A stretch of 30,859 nt of DNA from Chloroflexota bacterium (GTDB lineage Bacteria; Chloroflexota; Dehalococcoidia; SAR202; UBA6927): positions 92,454-123,312 of the forward strand of contig PBBT01000005.1 of NCBI GenBank assembly GCA_002717725.1. Reading direction: 5' to 3'. This document shows positions 23,934 to 30,859 of the stretch, one piece after another. Under the pieces are notes generated by a model. The model did not search any database. It was not told the origin of the DNA and worked only from the letters and a program-made list of their open reading frames with translations. The position numbers and the translations under genes are program-made. Position 1 is the first letter of the stretch. Every line of letters starts with the position of its first letter.

Positions 23934-24282
23934 TTACAAAACTCATTTACTTGTTTGCACCCATTCATCTGGCGCACCCGATAAACGCCATTGCGGTGAC
24001 AAAGGGGGACTAGAACTGAGAAAACAATTCGATTTGGCTCTCACAAAGTACGACCTTAGAGATGATGTAACTATCTCAAATGTTGGATGCACAAGTGCGC
24101 ATGCTGTCTGCAATACCGCTCAAGGTAATATAATTATTTATGGTCCATCAGCCGATATGGGAGGAACATGGTACACCGTTGGACCTGACGATGTAGAGAA
24201 GGTTGTAACAAACCATATTATGAATGGTGAAAAACTTACCGAATTAGAATATCAAGATAAAGCTGTAGACTTCCCCAATTAA
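23926..24282 (+). CDS. Thioredoxin-fold (2Fe-2S) ferredoxin-like protein with altered Cys spacing
   Basis: The 118-residue protein matches small (2Fe-2S) ferredoxin-domain proteins: LLVCTHSSGAPDKRHCGDKGGLEL (8-31), VTISNVGCTSAHAVC (48-62), and GTWYTVGPDDVEKVVTNHIMNGEKL (80-104), the usual W-Y-x-x-V-x-P-x-D-V ending. Cysteines are at 11, 23, 55 and 62. Typical members have C-x3-C for the last pair (often C-x3-C-x-x-G-P); here His59 is at that place and the Cys is three residues later, without the G-P. GGAGG is 6 bases before ATG 23926, and the start lies inside the end of the VLRF1-like gene. Electron carrier to the flavoenzymes nearby is an inference. Confidence 0.72.
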   Translation: MPNYKTHLLVCTHSSGAPDKRHCGDKGGLELRKQFDLALTKYDLRDDVTISNVGCTSAHAVCNTAQGNIIIYGPSADMGGTWYTVGPDDVEKVVTNHIMNGEKLTELEYQDKAVDFPN

Positions 24283-24291
24283 TACTCGAAT

Positions 24292-25887
24292 ATGTTAGAC
24301 CTAAAAATTCACAATGGACTAATAATTGATGGCATGGGTAGCCCTGCGTATCCTGCAGACATTGGAATTTCAGATGATAAAATTGTGCTAATTGGCTCAA
24401 TAGAACAAGATGCATTAGAAACTATAAACGCAGAAGGACACATCATCTGCCCGGGATTTATTGATCTACATTCCCATAGCGACACATCTTTTTTAATTGA
24501 TTCAAATGCCCAAAGCAAATTGCGGCAAGGAGTTACTTTAGAACTCAATGGAAACTGTGGATTCAGTTTCTCAGCCCCACTAAAAGGCCCCGCAATAGAG
24601 ATTTATAGAAATACAACTTTCGCAGAATCTGCTGAAGGTATTCGAACTGATTGGCCCAGTTTTTCAGAATACATAAGCGTACTAAAATCAACTGAAATGC
24701 CAATAAACACTGCTCTTCAAGTTGGACATAACACTATCAGAGCATGTGTGCTAGGAATGGACCCTCGAATGCCAAATTTGGCAGAATTAGACAACATGAG
24801 AAATCTTGTTTCTAAAAGTTTAGATGCTGGTGCAATGGGATTTTCTACTGGCCTGGTATACACACCAGGCAACTATGCACGCTTAGAAGAGATAATAGAA
24901 ATTTCCCAAGAGGCTGCTAAACGTGGAAAACTATATTCTACTCATATGCGTGACGAGGGCAGTCAGTCAATTGGTTTATTAGTCGCTGTGAGTGAAGCAA
25001 TAGAAATCGGACGCAGAACTGGAGCAAAAGTTGAAATATCACATGTCAAATGCAAAGGGCCTTCAGTTTGGGGGATGGGTCATCAAATCCTAGAAATGAT
25101 GGAGCAAGGAATCAGAGACGGAATTGATCTTGCAGGTGACCAATATCCATATACCGCTTCAAGCACTTTTTTATCTCAGGCATTAATACCACAATGGGCT
25201 CTTGCTGGAGGTAGAAATGCTACTACATCTCTCATTAATGATGCAGATGAAAAACAAAATCTACTAGTGGCAATCCGAGACAGAATTGCACAATATGGAA
25301 CTCCTGAAAATGTTGTCATTTCAAGACATTCTCCAAAACCTGAATTCGAAGGCATGACCCTAGCTGAAATAGCTACACATAATAATTCAACCGCAGAAGA
25401 ATCAGCTATTGAACTATTCTTGGAATCTGATGGTGGAGTAATATTACATACTTATAGTGAAGAGGATGTGGAAACAATTGCACAAAGTTCAATAATTTCA
25501 GTAGGATCAGACGGTAGTTCCCTTTCTACCGAAGGTCCATTATCCAGTGGAAAACCTCATCCAAGAAATTTTGGTACCTTTCCAAGATTTATAAGGAAAT
25601 TTTGCCGCGAAAAAAATCTTATGCCTTTAACAGAAGCAATTAGAAAAATGACTTCACTACCTGCTTCCAGATTAGGATTGCTTAATCGAGGCAGAATAGC
25701 ACCTGGATTTGCTGCAGATATTGTGATTTTTGACGAGGATAATATTACTGATAATGCAACCTTTGAAAATCCTTTTGAATACCCATCTGGAATTAAAGAT
25801 GTATTTGTAAATGGAACCCACTCCATCAAATCAGGTGAGTACACTGGCAAAAAGTCGGGCAGATTAATTACCAATTTTAACGATTGA
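24292..25887 (+). CDS. N-acyl-D-amino-acid deacylase (D-aminoacylase family amidohydrolase)
   Basis: The 531-residue protein has the amidohydrolase barrel of D-aminoacylases. Metal ligands are His60 and His62 in FIDLHSHSD; Cys89 in ELNGNCGFS replaces the carbamyl-Lys as in this subfamily. His218 in YSTHMRDEG, His251 in VEISHVKCKG and Asp407 in ISVGSDGSSL complete the site. HPRNFGTFPR and the C-terminal GRIAPGFAADIVIFD are also characteristic. It splits N-acyl-D-amino acids into carboxylate and D-amino acid. A DAO-type oxidase follows 29 bases downstream and could use the product. The start has no clear SD, only an AT-rich 9-base gap from the ferredoxin stop. Confidence 0.9.
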   Translation: MLDLKIHNGLIIDGMGSPAYPADIGISDDKIVLIGSIEQDALETINAEGHIICPGFIDLHSHSDTSFLIDSNAQSKLRQGVTLELNGNCGFSFSAPLKGPAIEIYRNTTFAESAEGIRTDWPSFSEYISVLKSTEMPINTALQVGHNTIRACVLGMDPRMPNLAELDNMRNLVSKSLDAGAMGFSTGLVYTPGNYARLEEIIEISQEAAKRGKLYSTHMRDEGSQSIGLLVAVSEAIEIGRRTGAKVEISHVKCKGPSVWGMGHQILEMMEQGIRDGIDLAGDQYPYTASSTFLSQALIPQWALAGGRNATTSLINDADEKQNLLVAIRDRIAQYGTPENVVISRHSPKPEFEGMTLAEIATHNNSTAEESAIELFLESDGGVILHTYSEEDVETIAQSSIISVGSDGSSLSTEGPLSSGKPHPRNFGTFPRFIRKFCREKNLMPLTEAIRKMTSLPASRLGLLNRGRIAPGFAADIVIFDEDNITDNATFENPFEYPSGIKDVFVNGTHSIKSGEYTGKKSGRLITNFND

Positions 25888-25916
25888 AATTAAGAAAAAA
25901 GGTTGGAAATTGAATT

Positions 25917-27080
25917 ATGAATCAATTTGCTGACGCAGTAGTTGTTGGAGGAGGAGTAATAGGTACTAGCATCCAGTACTTCCTCGCTTCAAAGGGAGTA
26001 AATTCTATACTTTTGGAAAAAAACTCCCTCGGAAGTGGATCAACTGGAAGGTCTCAAGCCATCTTGAGAATGCATTATTCGAACGAAGTAACCACATTAC
26101 TTGCATCGAAAAGCTTGGAGGTTTTCAAAAATTTCGCTGATATTACTGGAAGTAGTTCTGGCTATACCCAAACTGGATATTTGTTAATTACTGACATTAG
26201 GGAAAAAGCATCGATGCAAAAAAATCTTCAAATGATGCAATCTAAAGGTATAAAAACAGAAATTATTTCAAAAAACGATTTGAATGAAATCGCACCTTCA
26301 ATTTCCATATCAGATAATGAAACAATGTGTTTCGAACCAGAATCAGGTTTTGCTGACCCCCATCTAGTTACCAATGGATTTGCAAAGAAATCTAAATTAA
26401 TGGGATCAAAAATTCTACTTAACACACCTGTTGAAAGCATCAATATTAAAAACCACAAAGTTCAATCAATCAAATTTAAAAATGGGGAAATATTTACTGA
26501 CACTCTGATTATAGCTGCAGGACCTTGGACAAAAACCCTTATGGCCAAATTGGGAATAAAACTCCCATTAAAGACAGTGCGTCACCAAGTGATCTTACTA
26601 AAAAACACATCCGACCAACTAATCAATCACCCTATAATTGGAGACACAATCAATGGACTATCTGTTCGACCCGAATCTAATAACATCACTATGATTGGAA
26701 CGGGTGAGGATGAGAATTCCGAACCTGATAGTTTTAACCAAGGAGTAGATGAACATGTTGTCCGAAATTCATTCCTGAATTTGTCAAAAAGATTAGGTGG
26801 TATTTCAAATTCACATTTTTTCGGCGGATGGTCAGGCTTATTCACCATAACTCCAGATTGGCACCCAATATTAGGTAAACCTACGGATATTGATGGATTA
26901 TACTTAGCAGCAGGTTTCAGTGGACATGGATTTAAACTTTCTCCAATGATTGGACTGGCAATGTCTGATTTAATCGTCGGTGGAACATCAATAAATATGG
27001 ATATCTCCGAACTAAACCTATCAAGATTTTCCAAAGGCAAAGCACTTAAATCTCGATACAAAATGAAAGTCTTAGCCTAA
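25917..27080 (+). CDS. FAD-dependent oxidoreductase, DAO family (D-amino-acid/sarcosine oxidase-like)
   Basis: The 387-residue protein starts ADAVVVGGGVIGTSIQYFLASKG (GxGxxG, residues 5-27) followed by SILLEKNSLGSGSTGRSQAILRMHYSN, typical of DadA/SoxB-type oxidoreductases. The second half contains DTLIIAAGPWTKTLMAKLGI and the C-terminal GLYLAAGFSGHGFKLSPMIGLAMSDLI, the FAD-contacting end of the DAO fold. It oxidises a secondary or primary amine to an imine. The adjacent D-aminoacylase and the convergent RidA make a D-amino acid a reasonable substrate. No membrane segment is visible. Confidence 0.88.
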   Translation: MNQFADAVVVGGGVIGTSIQYFLASKGVNSILLEKNSLGSGSTGRSQAILRMHYSNEVTTLLASKSLEVFKNFADITGSSSGYTQTGYLLITDIREKASMQKNLQMMQSKGIKTEIISKNDLNEIAPSISISDNETMCFEPESGFADPHLVTNGFAKKSKLMGSKILLNTPVESINIKNHKVQSIKFKNGEIFTDTLIIAAGPWTKTLMAKLGIKLPLKTVRHQVILLKNTSDQLINHPIIGDTINGLSVRPESNNITMIGTGEDENSEPDSFNQGVDEHVVRNSFLNLSKRLGGISNSHFFGGWSGLFTITPDWHPILGKPTDIDGLYLAAGFSGHGFKLSPMIGLAMSDLIVGGTSINMDISELNLSRFSKGKALKSRYKMKVLA

Positions 27081-27084
27081 CTAA

Positions 27085-27552
27085 TCAGTCAGATATTTCA
27101 ACAATCATTTCAATTTCAACTGGAATATTGTTCGGTAAACCTGACATTCCAACAGCCGATCTAGCATGCTTGCCTTTATCGCCGAATACCTCGACAAGTA
27201 AATCTGAACAACCGTTGATAATTGATGGATGCTGGTCAAAATCAAAATCTGAATTAACCATCCCAAGCAACTTAACAATCCTTGTGACCTTATCAAAATT
27301 TCCCAATTCCGACTTCAGTCTTGCAAGTAAATTTATACCTGTAAGTCGTGCCGCATCATAACCATCTTCAATACTTAAGTCACTTCCAACTTTTCCTAGG
27401 TACTGTGTCCCATCAGGTTTATTCGCAGGGCCCATACCAGATAAATATAACAAGCATCCAGTCTTTACTGCAGGAACATAATTCGCAATAGGTGCAGCAG
27501 ATTCTGGCAATTCAATGCCTAATTCCTTTAATCTATTATCAATTTCTCCCAT
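27085..27552 (-). CDS. RidA-family protein (enamine/imine deaminase-like, YjgF)
   Basis: From ATG 27552 the protein has 155 residues, with the RidA/YjgF layout of NYVPAVKTGCLLYLSGMGP, DGYDAARLTGINLLARLKSELG and the C-terminal GLPNNIPVEIEMIVEIS. The catalytic Arg seen in classical RidA (R-x-x-V/E) is not obvious, so it may belong to the longer Rid3-7-type subgroups. AAGGAG lies 6 bases before ATG 27552, so the 10 extra upstream codons are not used. It ends 4 bases from the stop of the DAO oxidase gene. Family members hydrolyse reactive imines released by amino-acid oxidases and PLP enzymes. Confidence 0.85.
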   Translation of the reverse strand: MGEIDNRLKELGIELPESAAPIANYVPAVKTGCLLYLSGMGPANKPDGTQYLGKVGSDLSIEDGYDAARLTGINLLARLKSELGNFDKVTRIVKLLGMVNSDFDFDQHPSIINGCSDLLVEVFGDKGKHARSAVGMSGLPNNIPVEIEMIVEISD

Positions 27553-27648
27553 CAAGGTCTCCTTAAAATTTAATTTTATCATTGTAAAAAAATTTCATTG
27601 CATACACAAATTTGCTAATCTATCTCAAAACATAATTGGGAGGGAATT

Positions 27649-28044
27649 ATGAAAACCGATAAAATTCAATTGAAAGCTATCAACCACCTAACGTATACAG
27701 TCACTAACAAAACTAATGCGGCGAAGTTTTGGAGGGATATCTTAGGCGTGGAAGCAATTCCAAAACAAGTAGATTCAGAAAATTTGATATGGTTGCAGTT
27801 GCCTAGTGGAGGAATGATACATCTAATAGAAAACCCTGATGCTCCTTCTATACCCTCTCATCATGGAGCATTTGAAGTAGATGATATTGAAGCTTGTGCA
27901 GAATCTATTAAATCAAAAGGAATCAAAATAGAGGGTCCGATATCCACTAGGAAAGACGGACAGCGAGCATTCTATATTTCTGACGAAGATGGAAACAGAA
28001 TTGAGATTTGCACACAATCAAATTTCGGCATCTTAGTTAATTAA
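27649..28044 (+). CDS. VOC (glyoxalase/extradiol dioxygenase) superfamily protein
   Basis: The 131-residue protein is one bicupin unit: INHLTYTVTNKTNAAKFWRDILGVEAI, SGGMIHLIENPDA, HHGAFEVDDIEACAESIKSKG and AFYISDEDGNRIEICTQ. Likely metal ligands are His13, His58, His72 and Glu118, the H/H/H/E-type arrangement of glyoxalase-like proteins. A perfect GGGAGGG SD lies 5 bases before the ATG. The gene stands alone between two minus-strand genes. Substrate unknown; isomerase, lyase or dioxygenase chemistry are all possible. Confidence 0.8.
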   Translation: MKTDKIQLKAINHLTYTVTNKTNAAKFWRDILGVEAIPKQVDSENLIWLQLPSGGMIHLIENPDAPSIPSHHGAFEVDDIEACAESIKSKGIKIEGPISTRKDGQRAFYISDEDGNRIEICTQSNFGILVN

Positions 28045-28046
28045 AA

Positions 28047-30071
28047 CTATTTGTTTTTTAATGCCTCTCTCCCAGCTTCAAGAGTTTCAACAATACTATC
28101 CACATCAAAAACACATCCTCCCCAAGTCCCCCCAGAAGCATTCTGAAGCGCTGCCCACAATCTGGAATCATCTGGAAGTAAAGGATGAGGTTTAAGATCA
28201 CTTTGCGTCTCTCTATCCAATAATTGTTGCGTACCCCAATCCACTCCTAGGTTCTTTCCATTTTCTCCAACCAAATTTATTGTCCCTGAGAGATTAACTC
28301 TATCAACTTCAATTTCGATAAGATCACCTTCTAAAATCTTTCCAATTGGACCACCTGCAAGTGCTTCAGGGCCCACATGCCCAATACAGGCACCTGTAGA
28401 TACTCCTGAAAATCTTGCATCAGTTATTAATGCCACTTCTTTCCCATAGGATAAATATTTCAAAGCTACAGTTACTTGAAAAACTTCTTCCATTCCAGTA
28501 CCCATTGGACCACCGCATGTCATAACCATGATATCCCCAGGCTTAATCTTCTTCTCATCATCTAAACTCTTAAGTGCTGCAATCGCCGCACTTTCAGATG
28601 TAAATACTCGAGCCGGACCAATTTTACGATATACCCCATCCAAGTCCACAACTTCTGGATCAATCGCAGTACTCTTAATTACTGACCCCTCTGGTGCAAT
28701 ATTGCCTGAAGGAAATGTAACTGTACTTGTCAGTCCTTTTGAACGTGCCTGATCAGGTGTCATAATCACATCATCGGGATCAACCTTATCCACTTCCTTT
28801 AAATATTTTCTAACTTCGAATCTTCTCTTAGACTGTTCCCACCAATCTAAGTTTTCTCCAAGTGTAAGACCAGAAACTGTCATCACTGATGTATCCAATA
28901 GTCCCATTTTCCTCAAATGAAGCATTACTTCTGGAACACCTCCAGCAGAATACATCTGAGACGTAGGAAATCCATTAGGGCCATTGGGCAATACATCAAC
29001 CAATCTGGGGATTTGACGATTAACATTATTCCAATCATTCACATCCATTTTCCTACGTCCAGCTGAATGCGCTATGGCTGGCAAATGAATTAACAAATTT
29101 GTTGAACCGCCACATGCTGCATGCACTAGCATGGCATTGTTAAAAGCCGCATCAGTCAAAATTTGTTGTGAGTTAATTTCCATCTGCTCTAATAAAACTA
29201 AGGCTTTTGCGGATCTTTTCGCAATATCAATCCATGCCGGACTACCAGATGGAGAAATAGCGGAATGAATAACCGCTAATCCAAGTGATTCAGCAATTAC
29301 TTGAGACGTACCTGCAGTGCCTAAAAATTGACATCCTCCACCTGGAGATGCACACGCTTTACATCCCATTTCTTGCGCATAATCTAAAGTAACCTCCCCT
29401 TGAGCAAACCGTGCTCCTATGGATTGAATCATCGCTGTATCTTCACCATCATCATTCGCCAAAGTGGATCCGCCTGGAACAATAACTATAGGCAGTTCAT
29501 GAATACCAGCTAACGCCATCATCATTGCTGGTAAACCCTTATCACATGAAGCAATACCCATTACGCCTCTAGCAGTTGGCATTGACCTAACTAATCTACG
29601 GAAAACTTGCGCAGCATCATTTCTGTAGGGCAAGGAATCTAGCATCCCAGGAGTCCCCTGAGATCTTCCATCACATGGATCAGTACAGTACATAGCAAAA
29701 GGAATCGTGTTTAAATTTTTCAACTCTATCGAAGCAGCTTCAATTAGCTCTGTCAATTCAAAATGTCCAATATGTAAACCCAGGGCAATAGGGGTACCAT
29801 CTGGATTTCTCATTCCACCCAATGTAGATAATATTGCAAATTGTTTTCGTAAAAGTTCTGAAGGATTCCAACCCATCCCAGCATTCTGACTCATACCAAA
29901 ATGATAGCCACTAGGATCATTGATTAAAAAATCGGATGTATAGGGTAATTTGCCTTGAGGGCCTTCAGTCTTGGTAGAAAATCCCCAAGTTTCAGAATCT
30001 GATTCAATTCCCAAGACTTCGGATGAAGAAACAGAACTTGAAAATTTGTCTAAATCTTTTCTACTAGTCAT
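28047..30071 (-). CDS. IlvD/Edd-family dehydratase, YjhG/YagF (D-xylonate dehydratase) type
   Basis: From ATG 30071 the protein has 674 residues, longer than dihydroxy-acid dehydratase (~560-600) but close to the ~655 of YjhG/YagF. The 2Fe-2S/4Fe-4S cysteines are in MYCTDPCDGRSQGTPGM (Cys 129/133), GIASCDKGLPAMMMALA (Cys176) and ASPGGGCQFLGTAGTSQVI (Cys247). The long near-identical run DGRSQGTPGMLDSLPYRNDA is typical of the YjhG/YagF subfamily. It converts an aldonate such as D-xylonate to a 2-oxo-3-deoxy acid. A TTG start at 30083 is in frame, but GGAG is 6 bases from ATG 30071. Together with the lactonase-like neighbour this suggests sugar-acid catabolism; the actual aldonate is not known. 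Confidence 0.88.
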   Translation of the reverse strand: MTSRKDLDKFSSSVSSSEVLGIESDSETWGFSTKTEGPQGKLPYTSDFLINDPSGYHFGMSQNAGMGWNPSELLRKQFAILSTLGGMRNPDGTPIALGLHIGHFELTELIEAASIELKNLNTIPFAMYCTDPCDGRSQGTPGMLDSLPYRNDAAQVFRRLVRSMPTARGVMGIASCDKGLPAMMMALAGIHELPIVIVPGGSTLANDDGEDTAMIQSIGARFAQGEVTLDYAQEMGCKACASPGGGCQFLGTAGTSQVIAESLGLAVIHSAISPSGSPAWIDIAKRSAKALVLLEQMEINSQQILTDAAFNNAMLVHAACGGSTNLLIHLPAIAHSAGRRKMDVNDWNNVNRQIPRLVDVLPNGPNGFPTSQMYSAGGVPEVMLHLRKMGLLDTSVMTVSGLTLGENLDWWEQSKRRFEVRKYLKEVDKVDPDDVIMTPDQARSKGLTSTVTFPSGNIAPEGSVIKSTAIDPEVVDLDGVYRKIGPARVFTSESAAIAALKSLDDEKKIKPGDIMVMTCGGPMGTGMEEVFQVTVALKYLSYGKEVALITDARFSGVSTGACIGHVGPEALAGGPIGKILEGDLIEIEVDRVNLSGTINLVGENGKNLGVDWGTQQLLDRETQSDLKPHPLLPDDSRLWAALQNASGGTWGGCVFDVDSIVETLEAGREALKNK

Positions 30072-30148
30072 TAAAAACTCCAAAAATTCATTTGAATGAA
30101 ATTTGTTTTAAAAATATATGCTCTAGACCAATGAATAACTATTCAATT

Positions 30149-30859
30149 TTATGAGAATGTCAGTAACCTAGCAGGGTTTTCAATAATTATTGCGTTAATT
30201 TGATCTTCCGTAAAACCTCTTTGAGCCATTCGTGGAGCAATATTCTCAAGAATATGAGAATATCCATGTCCTCCGTAGGAACTCATGCTATGTTTGTGGC
30301 AAATATCATGCGACACAACTATCTTGTCTCCAAAACCATTTGATATTAACGCAGAAATATATTCCATTCTTTGTGCATCATTCGGCATTACAATATCACC
30401 CAAAGCATAATATGATGTTTCATTACCAAACAAATCATATTCCAAATAACAACCCGAGTTAGCAATTTCTAACAAATCAGATACTTCTGAAATTGTACGG
30501 TCTAAATGACCCATTACTGTATGAGAAATATCAGCCCCAGCCTGAGAAAGAATATTTAAAATTTCAATAGGTGCTTTAGGATTTCTGCCTGGATGAATTA
30601 ATATTGGAGCACCTGTTTCTTTCTGTGCAATAGCTGCTGCTCTCAAAACTTTTCGTTCATTTTTATGTAATGGCCAAGTACACCCTATCTCTCCAATAAT
30701 ACCAGCTCGAATATCAGTGCCATCAATACCAACCAATACCTCATTAGCAATCTTTTCAGACAAATAACTTTCAGAAAGTTCATCCATATTTTCCGGATGA
30801 ACTGCATTCACGTAAAAACCTGCTCCAGAAATTACATTTATACCTGCAATTTGAGAAAT
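30149..30859 (-). CDS. Phosphotriesterase-family (lactonase-like) hydrolase, C-terminal part (runs off the window)
   Basis: The frame is open from the right edge; before Val/GTG 30811 the peptide reads ISQIAGINVISGAGFYV, which is the family's QIA..GVNVI.GTG(Y/F)YV strand, so the true start is outside. Metal-site motifs are GIIGEIGCTWPL (Glu where phosphotriesterase has the carbamylated Lys, as in PHP-type members), APILIHPGRNPKA (His), MGHLDRT (His) and VVSHDICHKHSM (Asp). YGGHGYSHILENIAPRM and the ENPARLLTF end are typical. Lactonase or other ester hydrolase activity is more likely than phosphotriester cleavage. The stop is 78 bases from the dehydratase start on the same strand, consistent with a shared transcript. 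Confidence 0.85.
   Translation of the reverse strand: MSQIAGINVISGAGFYVNAVHPENMDELSESYLSEKIANEVLVGIDGTDIRAGIIGEIGCTWPLHKNERKVLRAAAIAQKETGAPILIHPGRNPKAPIEILNILSQAGADISHTVMGHLDRTISEVSDLLEIANSGCYLEYDLFGNETSYYALGDIVMPNDAQRMEYISALISNGFGDKIVVSHDICHKHSMSSYGGHGYSHILENIAPRMAQRGFTEDQINAIIIENPARLLTFS

Noticed and set aside
25557..25874. 105-codon minus-strand frame within the D-aminoacylase gene
   Set aside because: Antisense shadow of conserved amidohydrolase sequence.
26627..27061. 144-codon minus-strand frame inside the DAO-type oxidase gene
   Set aside because: Antisense to an unambiguous flavoprotein; no protein features or SD.
27604..27632. TTGCAT ... TATCTC as promoter of the VOC gene
   Set aside because: Spacing is 17, but both hexamers are weak matches in AT-rich sequence, so I did not list it as a feature.
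1..30859. Mobile element, prophage, CRISPR array or toxin-antitoxin locus
   Set aside because: No transposase, integrase, terminal repeats, spaced direct repeats or recognisable toxin pairs were seen; the one tRNA gene is intact and has no integrase next to it.

Overview
This is an AT-rich, densely coded bacterial window with genes on both strands, short or absent intergenic gaps and many SD-preceded starts. No integrase, transposase, phage gene, CRISPR array or rRNA was seen. The gene style is a mix of CaiB/BaiF CoA transferases, RraA-type aldolase, uronate-dehydrogenase-like SDRs, NHL beta-propellers, a YjhG/YagF-type dehydratase, D-aminoacylase and many flavin oxidoreductases around a small housekeeping core. 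It is reminiscent of marine Chloroflexota of the SAR202 type. That placement is inference from gene content, not proven by the sequence.

Layout. 1-2,650: the 5' end of an NHL-propeller-like gene (runs off the left edge), a PCMH-type FAD oxidase, tRNA-Ala(GGC), a bidirectional terminator and a multi-pass membrane protein. 2,729-5,780: two adjacent CaiB-type CoA transferases (the first lacks both the catalytic Asp and a canonical start codon at the expected place), convergent with an RraA-type aldolase. 5,812-7,228: a GNAT acetyltransferase and a uronate-dehydrogenase-like SDR. 7,241-11,598 (minus): a probable operon of a tricarballylate-dehydrogenase-like flavoprotein, a small unknown protein, an NHL propeller and a full-length ThDP enzyme. 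11,642-13,961 (plus): a near-consensus promoter followed by yceD-fabD-nusB-acpP, a lipid-synthesis/housekeeping operon without rpmF, trailed by a zinc alcohol dehydrogenase and a membrane protein. 15,628-19,099 (minus): a 51-aa zinc ribbon, alaS (with an extra segment) and ruvX. 19,274-20,540: a second SDR followed by a Pyr-domain-only ThDP subunit, convergent with rpiB. 21,179-27,080 (plus): alpha/beta hydrolase (PF20091-like), a VLRF1/Vms1-like peptidyl-tRNA hydrolase, a thioredoxin-fold ferredoxin, D-aminoacylase and a DAO-type oxidase. This is followed by a convergent RidA, a VOC protein, a YjhG/YagF-type dehydratase and a phosphotriesterase-like hydrolase that runs off the right edge.

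How the genes may work together (inference). The D-aminoacylase, DAO-family oxidase and RidA form a plausible route from N-acyl-D-amino acids to 2-oxo acids with imine clean-up. The SDRs, lactonase-like hydrolase, sugar-acid dehydratase, RraA aldolase and ThDP decarboxylase-like proteins fit oxidative, non-phosphorylative sugar-acid breakdown. The CoA-transferase pair is best read as one heteromeric enzyme with a single catalytic subunit. The points most worth a second look are the degenerate CaiB partner with its odd start, the SDR + ThDP pairing that occurs twice, the orphan Pyr-domain subunit, the altered cysteine spacing in the ferredoxin, and the AlaRS insertion.
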